Positions 45,886-56,998 of a DNA stretch of 60,000 nucleotides are shown piece after piece; within the stretch, counting starts at the first letter, position 1, and each line of letters starts with the position of its first letter. A program made the translations under genes and the position numbers. The notes beneath the pieces are model-generated. The model was not told the DNA's origin and made no database searches. It saw nothing but the letters and a program-made list of their open reading frames with translations. The DNA is from Owenia fusiformis (lineage: Eukaryota > Annelida > Polychaeta > Sabellida > Oweniidae): the NCBI GenBank assembly GCA_903813345.2, contig CAIIXF020000002.1, positions 16,626,467 to 16,686,466 of the forward strand, written 5' to 3'.

Positions 45886-48673
45886 CTAAAATCAAGACAA
45901 ATCGTGTGCAGGCACAAACATTGCAGCTTCACAAAAATTCTTAACACAAAGTAGCCTTGAGAAATGCGCTAACTTGCAATTGAGGAGGCCCCTCCACTGT
46001 GGACAAAGGGTTATCGTTATGTTTAGTTTTTTTGGGTATGTGCCCTTAAAGACAATCTTTATGACGAACTGTAGTGATAATGTTGCATTATCACTATAAT
46101 GGAAACCATAATTAATTACCATCAATATATCTACCATTCTTTTGGTTAAACAGTCATGATACTAAATTGGCAAATCTACATGACCAAACATTTGAATGAT
46201 CTGGCCTCATTCTTAATTCACGTGTATTATTTTAAATCCAGTGAAGCCAATTTGGGAATTTAATACAGACACGTCTGTCAGAAAGTTAGAGATTCGATTA
46301 TGAAAGACAAACCAGCCATGCAAATCTTGTTGCCATTCTGATCACAGGTGTAGTGCCCCCTGGAATCATCATGTTCAGAGCAGTAGATGGAACAACTGCT
46401 GCCGTAGTAGTTACTATCACAGTAGACCTTGAACTGCACTGTTAACCTGAAGAGGAAAATACTAAATCAAATCAAATAATTAAGGAAGCCAACATTTTAA
46501 GAATACTTTTGAATTTAAAAAATTGATGTAACTTCTTTCAAAACTGAGCTAGAAACTTCAAATAAAAAATCTTCAATCTTATGGTTCTATTTTAAGGGGT
46601 GGTAAAGGGGGTGCGATCAAACCCATCGCACCCCCTGACTACGCCTATTGATGGTTTTCCTCTCGGGAGATTTTTCAAATGTCTTGTCTTGTATGTAAGA
46701 GAGTTTTTCTTTTTCTGACTAGATAGAAAACGTGTAAGGTTTACAAACAGTAGTTTTAGGCCTACTTGGTTATAATTAACCAAAATGTACAGAGAGGTGC
46801 CAAGATTTACAAGTTTTACTTACTAATTTCTCAGACGCACTCACCATGCAACCAGATATTCTAATCAAAATAAATAATCAAGAAGTATACGCACTCAGTT
46901 CGTGTGCTCAGATCACCCAATATGGTAGTTTCTGTTACGAGGGCCTGGTCCTCACTTCTAGCCGGTGTAGCAGTGTAGACGTACTTAAGGAAATCAACTT
47001 TGTCGTGGTCGTTACCTTGTGCGTCATCGTCATCCTCTACATCGCATTTCAACTTAACACCTCCCTTATTAAAATTAATAAAGCACACAAGAATTTCGCA
47101 ATAAAATTATTACCCTAGCTACTTACTTAATTTGCTTAACATTAAAGTGGTCGGTCTTGATATATGTGACATTCTGTATTCAAACATGAGTAAAAAATAA
47201 GGAACACGAATATGTACAATAATACATAAAAATGAGAAAGCCTCGAAAAACAGTGTACGACGTCATTGATAAAGCCCAATTTTCACACAGGGGGCGTGAT
47301 CGAATGGCATAGCACAGATATTTCTTATTATACACTCAATGATGAATTATTTGGTCCTGCGATGTTCGTCATAATGATAAAGTAGCATAATTCAAAAGGG
47401 CAAGTGTTATCCAATCATTTAATTTTAACAGCTACAGATCCGAATAGTCTGTTGAAATGTTCAGAGAAGAATATCTGGGCATAGTTTTCTTAACGACTGT
47501 TTGGAGTGATTACCTCCCATCGATGCAGACGTAACAGTATTGGATTAGCAATACCTCCAATGTCATCGCCGAATGTGATGTCATTACTTTCAATGTGCCC
47601 ATTCATCCTGTACTGCCCATAAGGACAGTTCCCGTAGTCATCCGAGCTGCAATAGATACACAATACACATAAAACACAAGAAGGGTGTGTAGAGCTGGAG
47701 ATCACATGCAATTCAAAGGTCAGTTCAGAAATCAGAATCTGACTGATCGATTGGGATACAAAATCCAGTAGATTCCCTTGTCAGGGTACGCTTGAAGAAA
47801 GGAAACATAGTAATTAATATTGTTTAGTATTCTCAGAAACTTCAAACTAAACCCCGGGAGCTAAACATATCTCGTAGCTTTATTTTGGTCGCTCCTTTGA
47901 CCAATGGTGCGATCTGTCTGCAATATCGTGTAGCGTGGAGATGGAGCAGATTCATTCGTTTTGACACGAGAGGCAACATTTGAATCTCGAAAGAATCACC
48001 TGATATAGTATACACGATGTCACTGGACAAAATGCTATGTACAGCATTATACATATAATCTTGCAGGTTCACCCGAAAGCCTTGCATATTCTCATATTAA
48101 ATAAAAAGCTTGAAATGGTAGGATATGAAGGGGAGGAAGGGCCGTGTTGTAAGTGTCGTGAATTTACCAAAATCAAAGCAGTGACCCCAAGGGGCTTATT
48201 TGTTCTATTCTGTTATGATAATACAGCAAATCAAGTAACATACCCATATGTGTAGTCAAAACAGAAGATGAATCTATGGTCACATGGGTCATCATTGCAG
48301 TTCGCCCATGGCCATATATTGTCACAACACAATCCAAAGTCATTCTCTTTTCCAGTCGGGTTTTTGTACCGGACCATCCTTATATGGACTATTGTATTTC
48401 CTTCAACCAGTTGCAGTATCTGCAGATGAGAATTGATAGAAACTTTGATAAATAACGAAGTTATCTTAAAATATATGCGCCTAAGTCGATAAACTCTCCA
48501 GCACTATTTCATTTCTGAGATTTTAGGATTAACATTCTACAAACTTTCTTTTCATGTAACTAAACATGGGTCGTAGATCCCATTATTATATTAATATGAA
48601 AAATATAAAAGGTCACCTGTACTATAAAATATAGCCATATCACCACTATTGACCATCTAGTATTCGTAGCCAT
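45763..48673 (-). CDS. Delta/Jagged-type Notch ligand, N-terminal half (MNNL-DSL-EGF)
   Basis: Six exons splice in matching phases into 264 codons: 48673-48617, 48419-48244, 47646-47514, 47064-46895, 46446-46313 and 45885-45763. The order is signal peptide (MATNTRWSIVVIWLYFIVQ); MNNL domain with CCD...C...PCDHRFIFCF...CPYG; a linker rich in Asp (CDVEDDDDAQGNDHDKVDF); a DSL domain (FKVYCDSNYYGSSCSIYC, GHYTCDQNGNKICMAGW); and one EGF repeat (NDCIGHQCQNDGTC...YTCICLTGFTG). In known ligands MNNL and DSL bind Notch EGF11-12 on the neighbouring cell. The six DSL cysteines are all present. Further EGF repeats, transmembrane segment and tail were not found; they may lie below 45.7 kb or the protein may be short. 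Splice boundaries are my inference from GT/AG signals and family alignment. Confidence 0.85.
46313..46446 (-). other. Notch-ligand exon 5: DSL domain
   Basis: Acceptor cctcttcag, donor gtttgt. Carries five of the six DSL cysteines, with the aromatic YY and GxxC spacing typical of the family. The sixth cysteine comes from exon 6 (WEGTDC). Ends in phase 1. Confidence 0.88.
46607..46635. other. Perfect 11-bp hairpin in a ligand-gene intron
   Basis: gggggtgcgat at 46607-46617 pairs with atcgcaccccc at 46625-46635. It lies in the intron upstream of exon 5. Possibly the edge of a degraded element. Confidence 0.5.
46895..47064 (-). other. Notch-ligand exon 4: MNNL-DSL linker
   Basis: Acceptor aataag chosen to keep phase 0; donor gtgcgt. 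Encodes GGVKLKCDVEDDDDAQ through ILGDLSTRTE. The acidic run EDDDD is notable. The plus-strand open frame 46846-47118 is antisense to this exon. Confidence 0.75.
47514..47646 (-). other. Notch-ligand exon 3: second half of MNNL
   Basis: Acceptor attgcag, 133 bp, donor gtaatc. Encodes SDDYGNCPYGQYRMNGHIES and ends LLRLHRWE in phase 0. The donor is somewhat off consensus. Confidence 0.8.
48244..48419 (-). other. Notch-ligand exon 2: first half of MNNL
   Basis: Acceptor atctgcag, 176 bp, donor gtatgt. Encodes ILQLVEGNTIVHIRMVRYKN and the cysteine cluster FGLCCDNIWPWANCNDDPC. Ends in phase 2. Confidence 0.85.
48617..48673 (-). other. Notch-ligand exon 1: start codon and signal peptide
   Basis: ATG at 48673, 19 codons ending ATAGTACAG before the donor gtgacc. 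Hydrophobic core IVVIWLYFIV. The exon ends in phase 0. Confidence 0.8.
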
Positions 48674-49132
48674 TTTGTAATAACGTAATCTACTTTGTCA
48701 CATAATCCAAGACAAATGAGAATTCGATATTTATTTGGTAAGATTTAACCCCAGTGGTTTCTGTAACTAAGTTGTTTGTGGTATATTTTATTAAGTATTT
48801 CATTCTTTGTCAATAATATACGTTGTTCTCTTTTGATGTTTAGTACTGAGTAGTTATGGCAAGTCCATGTTGAGATTTATTGTATTTGATCTTTGATACA
48901 CAATAATCACATCCTCTTATTGTCCTCGATGCTATCATTTGATTTATATTCGAGATGGTACTTGAAGTCGGATATGGAAACTTTAAATGCCAGCTAGATA
49001 GTCTTAACCTGATATACAGTGTATATTTCTGAAATTATTCGTTTTACTTTGCAAATGGTAATTTCTTGTCACACTACTCATCTCCACTCGTCATTTTTGC
49101 AACATATAAAGTTGATATGACTGACGCGGATC
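48674..49132 (-). other. Upstream region of the Notch-ligand gene
   Basis: AT-rich with no clear TATA box or other gene. It should include the promoter of the minus-strand ligand gene, but I see no specific element. Confidence 0.4.
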
Positions 49133-50693
49133 ACTATAGGGGGCTCCCGCAAGGGGTATGTGACAAGGCGACCTGTTCTCTAAAATGGAACTAAATGTGA
49201 CTTTGGGGGGGTATTTAAAAACGACCAAATGTGACAAATAAATGCTTGCAAGTGACAATTTTGAACATTGATCTGACTGACAAGTGTTTTGACAGTGACA
49301 AAAAAATAGAAAATTTGTTCTGAATGTAAATAGATGCAAGTTAAACATGACTTTATAATGTTCTGAAACCAATTATCAAACGATGGAACATAACCGACCA
49401 TTTGTTGCACTAAATGCTTTGACTGACTAAAAAGGAGTGAATCTGACAAATTATGACAAGCATCCCAGATGCGAGTAGAAGTAATCTTGATTTACGTCAT
49501 TAAAAATTCACAAATCAGTCAAACTGATGTCATATTTGGAATCTACATGTAAAGTTACATTTAGAAATGTGGTTTTGAAAAGAGTTTATCAACTTTGAAA
49601 AAATTTCCTTTGAAAATGTGACTTCTAGGTCGGGGAGATTCCCCATAGAGCCCATGTTGTAAAACCACAAAAAGTGAAATATCTTTTCTTGTGTTGGGCA
49701 GATAATATTTTCTTTTACTGGACATATTTTAATTTGTATAACTATCAGATACATTAAGGTAATATGAAAAGTGAACCATTAAAACTGATGCATATTCAAG
49801 TTTAGGGAATTTTTTAATACCCTGCCATGTTAATTCCCCCGAATCAGCCACCTGGTGGCGAAACTGGTAACTACCTACTCGCATCTGAGTAATTGCAACA
49901 AAGAGAAAATTTTGAAAGGAGCACGTAGGTTATCACAAACAATTTCAAACAATTCTAACTTGAATTATGAATATTTTCTGATCATGAACATGGGTGTATC
50001 TTTTAGATCCATTCATTATCTTCAAGAAAAGTATATATAATGATAATTTAGTTAATCAGACCTAAGTGATATTGAAGGGGCAATGGACCAATCAACATAC
50101 TTTTACAAAAATGTTGACCTAATTTTCACCAAAAATGCAACCTATTATTATATTGTTGAATGCATAATTAGAATGTGCTTTGAGACATGTTCGATTTCCT
50201 AAAAGGAAAATTTGATTGCTCCAGAGACTTTAAAGATATTCAATTTGGATGACCAAAATGAACTAAAACCAATGGATAGCATGAGATTTTTCAATGGAGA
50301 AATAACATGGGGAACACTTATCTTAATGCAATTAAGTTTTTCTTTCAAGAACTATTTGATACATCAAAATAAAGAATAGTTATGCATTAAACATTGTTAA
50401 AAATGATTGCATTTTTGGTGAAAATGGGGTCAACATCTTCAAAATGGGGTCAAAAAGTGTGTTGATGGGTTATTTGCTAGTTAAATATCACCGAGTTTGT
50501 TTGAATTTATTTTTACTGTGCATAATTTTCTTTGAGATAATGAATTGATCTAAAAGATAAACTTGTCTTCATTGTCAGAAAATAGTCATAATCCAAAATA
50601 TAACCTTCTGAAATTGTTTGCGATAACCCACGTGCTCCTTTTAAAAGTGACAAAAGCGACATCACTGCCCCCTCTTGGGGAGCCCTCTATAGT
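49133..50693. mobile_element. Composite foldback element with internal inverted arms
   Basis: The termini match as inverted repeats: actatagggggctccc at 49133 and the complement of gggagccctctatagt ending at 50693. Inside, 49857-50172 and 50372-50680 are long inverted arms (aaaggagcacgtaggttatc with gataacccacgtgctcctttt; ttttcaccaaaaatgcaa with ttgcatttttggtgaaaa). The stretch 49160-49850 interrupts the symmetry and includes the dispersed repeat at 49468. No transposase frame. Confidence 0.65.
49468..49715 (+). repeat. Dispersed repeat, copy 2 (partner at 13170-13385)
   Basis: Aligns in direct orientation with copy 1 from gatgcgagtagaagtaat to gcagataatatt, with indels. Here it lies within the left half of the composite foldback element, so it may be part of that element family. 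Confidence 0.6.
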
Positions 50694-50867
50694 TTCAACG
50701 TAGCCTAATAGCGAGCCAATAGTCTGATTCATCCCTACTAGTCACAATACTGTACCGTTCTCCATGATGGAAGAATAGGCCATTTGTCCCATCAACTTTG
50801 ACCTCAAAATATTAACAATGCATACATATATTATAGGAGAGACTAAAACTTCCTTTTACTGTGACTA

Positions 50868-51258
50868 GAGTCCATTTCACTGCTTCATTTCGTCAGTAGA
50901 ACGGCAAAAATAAGAAATTGGTAGACCATTGTGCAATAATATATGGAAAAGTATATTCATAATGTACATGAATGACATTTGTATATTTCAGATTTTTTAG
51001 TTTTTTGTGCAATAAGCCTGTGTCGTCTTGTAATTTGAAGAATTTCAGCCATGTTAATCTTATTGAAAATAACATGGCAGAGAAACATCCAAATATAGGA
51101 GGCCACACACTTTATAAGCCAAACTAGAAGCAATCCAAGATATACAAATGTCATTCATGTACATTATGAATATACTTTTCCATATATTATTGCACAATGG
51201 TCTCCCAATTTCTTATTTTTGCCGTTCTACTGACGAAATGAAGCAGTGAAATGGACTC
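50868..51258 (-). mobile_element. MITE A, copy 2 (391 bp, uninterrupted)
   Basis: Ends gagtccatttcactgcttc and complement, flanked by TA at 50866-50867 and 51259-51260. Opposite orientation to copy 1, with very high identity over the shared 391 bp. Retains the empty TA site where MITE B is inserted in copy 1. The short open frames inside are not genes. Confidence 0.92.
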
Positions 51259-51394
51259 TAGTAGTCGTCAAGCAATTGTCTCAATCAAATATCAGACACC
51301 TGGTAGGTTTATACCTCTCAACTATTTCAATGCTACTTACAATTAAATTTATTGAGTTTTGAAGCAGTTATGAGTATGCTATAGACACGGCCTA

Positions 51395-51697
51395 GTACCA
51401 CGCTGTTATACCATGGCGGTCACGTCAAGGCGATTTTCAAAATTTTGTCGGTAGGTTTACAGCTTATATTCTGTTTCTTGTAGACCACCTGGCAAATTTG
51501 ACCCAGTCTTTATAACCATCCACATATACGTCACCGAATTGAACTAGTTTAAAAGGAAATCTTATCTGTGAATATTGCCTACAGGCGAGAAAGAGGACAT
51601 GCTGCCTTTCCCATCCGCCATTTTTTTGTTATCGTTACCGCAAAATTTTGCAAATGGCCTTGACATAACCGTCATGCTATAACACCGTGGTGGTGTA
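51395..51697. mobile_element. ~300-bp MITE with ~55-bp terminal inverted repeats
   Basis: The left arm ccacgctgttataccatggc, then tcacgtcaaggcgattttc and aaaattttg, matches the complement of the right arm 51640-51697 (caaaattttgcaaatggcc, ttgacataaccgtcatgc, tataacaccgtgg). No coding capacity. Target duplication uncertain. Confidence 0.75.
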
Positions 51698-52675
51698 TAT
51701 TGTAAATAATAAGGTTTCAATCACAATGTCGTTAGAGTCGGTTAGACGACTACGTATGAATTGTATTTGGCCAGTTTAACACTTTAACTTTGGGTATTGC
51801 ACTAATACAAACTTTGCAGCAGTAAATAATTGCTGAAAATGTTGGTGTATTTTAGATGAGAAATAAATTGTTCTGCGTATAATCAGCAAATGTTCCAATT
51901 TTTGGCTACTTCGTATATAAAATGTACTATAGTATCCTTAAACAACAAAGGTGTTTTGACATATACTGTAACGAACCTGAAAAAAACAATTAGCGTACAT
52001 GAGAATCAATCAATCAAGGCCTTCATAACTGCTTTATTATCCCTATGGTTCCTTAGAGTACAAATATTTGAACGATCTACCAAATGGATAAATCGATCCT
52101 AAAATCGGGCCCATTTTATGTTTGTAAAGACTAGAAATATTTTATAACTTGCAATTTATTATTCACTATAACTATCGCTTATAATTCGTAAAGGACAGGT
52201 AACGATATGTGAACTGAATTTAACAATGTTTTTCTCTTAACCCAATTATTGAAAACATTCTGTAAAAACACGGTCTTTTATGTAATGATGATTGATTGAC
52301 AACAATTTAGTGCGAACATTATTTATACATATATTTGATATACCTGTTTTAGTTAACATTTTTTTCTTTTTAGTGCAATTGTTCTTTGTTCCTTTCTACC
52401 AATTCTTGAGAATGAAATAAAATATCTTTCCGAACCTTGTTGGAAAAAATAGCATATACTTCATTTTTTATTAGACCTCTCAATATTATAGTTATACAAA
52501 GGAAATTTTGGTTGATTTAACAAAAGGTATTCAAAAAGTTAAAAACAAAAACTCCCAAACTAGAAACAAATTAAGATAAACCCTTTATTTCATTAACAAG
52601 ATACTTTTTTTCAAAATCTACCAAACTTTCCTTTGTACAATTACAACATTGAGATAGTCAACATTGTTCCGGTGA
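51698..52675. other. Region without recognisable gene
   Basis: AT-rich with no exon or repeat structure that I could support. Confidence 0.4.
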
Positions 52676-52684
52676 GGTTCGGAT

Positions 52685-53606
52685 GGGTTTACGTAAAACA
52701 CCGACCGCCGACCACCGACCACCGACCAGTCACTCTCCACAGTTGGGTACATGTGATCGGTGGTCGGCTGACGGTCTTTTACATAAAGATGAAAAAATGC
52801 AAAATTAGAAGTAAAACTAAAACTGGGAATCCAATGACTATAGTACCTTTACTTGGTCGTGATTTAAAAACGTATAATTATCATTTCAAATCACGATGAA
52901 AACGTTACATCGTCGTGGTGTGTAATGTCATATTTTTAAGTGATGTTTCAGTTGTTAGAAGACTAATTTCATCCTGGTTAGTCACTTTGAAAAAAAACGC
53001 ACGTAACATTGCATTAAGTTCATTCTTCATTCATATGAAACGCAATAACAAAAACACACAAACATCGTCGATGTTGACGTCGTAACGTTATGTTTGATTT
53101 CTCAGTTGTTAAACGTCAACTGGTAAGAACTACATTTGATATGACAAAAAAAGCTTTCTAATGGTGTACTGAAATGGTAAGTCACTTTTTATCCCGATAA
53201 GAGAACGCATGTAACATTATATCGTGTTCAGTATTCAGTAGGCTATGACGATAACAAATCATTTTTGTTTCGAAATTGTTAAATTTCAGTAAAAAATTAG
53301 GATAGATTCCCGTAGAAACGATAGGTTGGTTAATGATAGGTTAGGACCTAAGGCAGGACAATTAATCGAGAGGAGACGGTCATGACCAATTTGTTTGCTT
53401 GCCATTCGTTGCAAGGTACAAAATCGGTAAAAAACGTTGCCTAGTCCAACGATTGACATTCAAAATCAAATTATTAATATTCTAATTTATTATTTTACAT
53501 GATATGGTCGGTCTTTTACACATTTTCTTCAAACCCTGTTTTGAGGCTACCAGTGGAAAACACCGACCGGTCGGTGGTCGGTGGGGTCGGTCTTTTCCGT
53601 AAGCCC
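52685..53606. mobile_element. 922-bp Mutator-like non-autonomous element with 9-bp TSD
   Basis: Termini GGGTTTACGTAAAACACCG and the complement of the right end (GGGCTTACGGAAAAGACCG) pair and continue into CCGACCACCGACC repeats. The element is flanked by perfect 9-bp duplications GGTTCGGAT at 52676-52684 and 53607-53615. Extra inverted copies of the terminal motif lie inside at 52757-52786 and 53507-53520. The interior has a diverged direct duplication of about 190 bp (tcagttgttagaagac and tcagttgttaaacgtc). A 9-bp TSD points to a MULE-type transposase in trans. Confidence 0.88.
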
Positions 53607-53670
53607 GGTTCGGATAGATGTTTCATTTCATTCCGAACATATGATACCAAGAACAAAAGAAGTGTCTGAT

Positions 53671-54115
53671 GTGTTTTCCAAAACAATATAGAGAAAAGTA
53701 TACATATTTTTTCAAATTACATTGTTACCATTCAGAAGATGACCATTAAATTGACAATGTGTGTTTTCAGAATTTATTGATGACTGGTTTAAAAGAAACG
53801 TGTGTTCAAAAAGTTCACCATATCAATACCAATCCTTTCAAACAAGTTGCTCCGTTTTTAATTACTTCGTGTAGAATTAGAAACTGCTGAAATTCCCTGA
53901 GAAGAAAACATTAAAACATTCAAAACATTAAAAAAACAAATTCGATAAAAATGTGTTTTCTAAAACAACATAGAGAAAAGTATAGGCCTTTATATCTACT
54001 TCAAATTATATTGTTACCATTCAAAAGATGACCATTAAATTGACGATGTGTAAAATTTTTTGATGACGTGTGTTCAAAAGGTTCACCATATCGATACCAA
54101 TCCTTTGTACAAAGT
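53671..54115 (+). repeat. Diverged tandem duplication, period ~282 bp
   Basis: gtgttttccaaaacaatatag at 53671 recurs as gtgttttctaaaacaacatag at 53953, followed in both by agatgaccattaaattgac and gttcaccatatc-ataccaatcctt. Two copies only. Confidence 0.8.
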
Positions 54116-56080
54116 ACGTAGCCTTAGAGTCTCATAAGCAAGTTGTAAAATAGTTTGTTTATTGTCTATGTGTTATGTCTAAATAATTCGTGTTATTCGT
54201 CCCACCAAATATCCCAAATCCATTCATTCTCAAATTTCATTGGATGTGATATTGTTAGAATAAATATGGAGAAGTATTTTTGCTTGGAAATGGATTAATA
54301 AATGAAAACTGTTATTTTAACATACAATCTTTAATTCAAAAATACACATATGATATGTGACCAATCTCTAAACTATTTATAGGACTAGCAGAATATACCC
54401 TAAAGTGCCTCATAGATCAAGTAAAGTTTTCAAAATATTTAGCTTTTTTATTGCTGAGAAATTGTCAAATTGCTTCCAATTTTTAAACAAACATTATGAA
54501 GTTCTCATTGCGTTGTTCCGGTATGGGATCTTTTGACATGCCATCTTGAATTTCTTAGTTCCCACATTAATGTTACTTGATCTTTTCATATTTTTCTAAC
54601 TTGCTAACAATACTCTTGGACTAGTTTGTACGGATTTGCATTAAATTTGGTTCATCAGTTGCCGAGAATTTAATTGTCAAAAATTGTCTCATTTTTTGGG
54701 ACACCTGATATATGAACCATATTCAGTACGACGTGATAATCCCGTGATTTTCACGTCCATCTCATTCTTTGATATTAACTTTTGTACTAATATTCTAAAC
54801 ATATATATGGCTTATATTACATCAAAATGTTCGTCTTTGGATTGAATTTTCGGAGCTATGATTATTTCTTTGTTTCTGAGAATATGAAATGCTATTTGCC
54901 ATGTTGAAGTCTGAGTAAGACATCAAAATGAAGGCGACACACGTAACAAATAATGACAAGGAAACCTACTCCAAGAGGGCTATCTTCAAAATTAGCAAAC
55001 CGATCATTTTCATTTATAGATTATAGTTACTTTTATTACCTCATGATCTGCTAATATCAGAGGGTCAGACACAATACTGGACTGCAATGAAGAACGCGAA
55101 AAAATCGTCATGCTCGAAAGGTCAAATACTGATGCTGGATAGGTAGAGTTTTTCAGCCGTTAAATGAAATTTCAAATAGATATAATTTTTGAGACATGCG
55201 TTTTTATCTATTTATTGTTTACGGAAAAATATTTAATGTATCTGACAAATTGGAGAAGTTATAATACGAAACATTTTTCATAACTCTATGTCACAAAGGG
55301 TGTTTTTCATTATTTACATTATGTTTTGGGGGTTTACGTCATTATAAATGCCACATAATTTAAGTTAATCAAATATTAATTAGATTTTAGATGTGCGTTT
55401 TCTTTTTTCTATTTTATCTTCCAAATTATTTGATGAATTAGAACCGGAGTTACATATTAAAACATTCCTCATGATAAAATGTCACAGAATGTATTTTGAC
55501 GTCTTAATCAAGCAGGCCCCTCGGACTCAGCGATCACGTCGTGTTTTGTACCTATTATCAACTAGTCAACCAGATTTCTGTTTTGCACATTTATATTAAC
55601 CAAATTATAAAAACATAAAATATCGTCATTAGGAAATACAGAAAAATAAAGAATGTTTATCTTAATAAGCATTTAGTATTTTCGATACACTTTTCTCATT
55701 TTTTCTGACATGACAGCATTGAAAATACGGCAAAAAGATGAATTTTCCGCTTTTTCTTTGTTACAAAAGTTTTGACGTCGTTCTGAATATGAACATTGCA
55801 TTCAATTATATGAATCAGCAACTTGGAACTTGAAAGATACACAACATCCATTTTTGCGTAGAGCCTATATTTGATATATACTTTTAAATAAAAATTTCAG
55901 GTTCTAAAATTCAAAAACTTTTATTACGCAGTTGGTCATTTTCGAGAAACAGACGTTGTGAATATCGAAATGCTCTTATCTTTTTCAAACTCTTTGTCTC
56001 AATAAAATCCTAAAATTATTTATTACATCGATCCGGAACGTCTAATTTAAAGAGCCGATGTTGATCTGCCAATTGCAAAG
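54116..56080. other. Region without recognisable gene
   Basis: AT-rich with scattered stops in all frames. One 68-codon frame at 55393-55599 has no supporting features. Confidence 0.4.
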
Positions 56081-56400
56081 TGCATGACGTCTGCGCCGAT
56101 TTCAATAACTTCGTATTGAATCAGAGATGTTTTCCAACAAATTTCATGCAGCGTAATAATTGATTAACCATTAGATCGGGGTTTTTCCAGAGTACTAAAA
56201 ATAACATGCATACAAGGTCAGAATATCTACAGGTTACTATCACTAACTATAGGAAAGAACCTATAATCAATCGATTCTGTCAATGTAACCATCATACTTT
56301 CTTTCGGAGTGTGTGACGTCTGTGCTGTTTTCAATAACTTTGTATCAAAATTATGTATAAGAAGAATAATTGATTTATACATTTCGTCGGATAATGATGA
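56081..56400 (+). repeat. Diverged direct duplication, period ~229 bp
   Basis: tgacgtctgcgccgatttca at 56085 recurs as tgacgtctgtgctgttttca at 56314, with ataacttcgtat/ataactttgtat and aataattgatt following in both. Two copies only. Confidence 0.6.
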
Positions 56401-56940
56401 ATTACTCATAACTTAACAAATAATATAATAATTGTCAAACTCAAACATGTGAGATGAAAATTGATTATCCCAATCTGGTTCTTTCAAGTTCAAGCGATAC
56501 CTTTTGTATATATACGGTTTCTAAGAGAAACGCAGACGGTACATAACTTTCTGAAGTATGAAATGAAGACGACACAATTTCTTAAAGCGGAAAATTAATT
56601 TGTAAATATCCAATTCCGCAATGTATTTCTGAGGTTACAAGTCATATTCTGAAACCGGAATCTTCGCACGACATACGTGCCAAATATTTAGTTGAAATTT
56701 GGAGAATAAAAGCGATTGAATCGAGAAAACAAAAAATCTAACGATTTTTTTCTTCCGGAACTCTGGTCTTTTGAAACGAAGACAGTTGTCGGTCGTATCC
56801 AGTTGATCTCCACTGCTTACGCTGAACAGACACTTTTTAAAACTTTTTCTCATGAGTTCTCATAACATAACCACTTCATAAGTGTTCACTATACTCTAAC
56901 TTGCTCTATTTGATAAGATACTACATTGTACCAGAGCAGT

Positions 56941-56998
56941 ATGGATTATCTCAAAAAGACCGTGATTGTCCTTTTGATGGCTACCTACGTAGAATCAG
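56941..56998 (+). other. IgGFc-like gene exon 1: signal peptide
   Basis: ATG at 56941, hydrophobic core VIVLLMATYV, donor gtaatt after TCAG, phase 1. The first codon after the junction becomes GAT with exon 2. Confidence 0.8.

Noticed and set aside
46846-47118. 90-codon plus-strand frame with a hydrophobic segment
   Set aside because: It is antisense to Notch-ligand exon 4, whose splice phases and position between MNNL and DSL are well supported.
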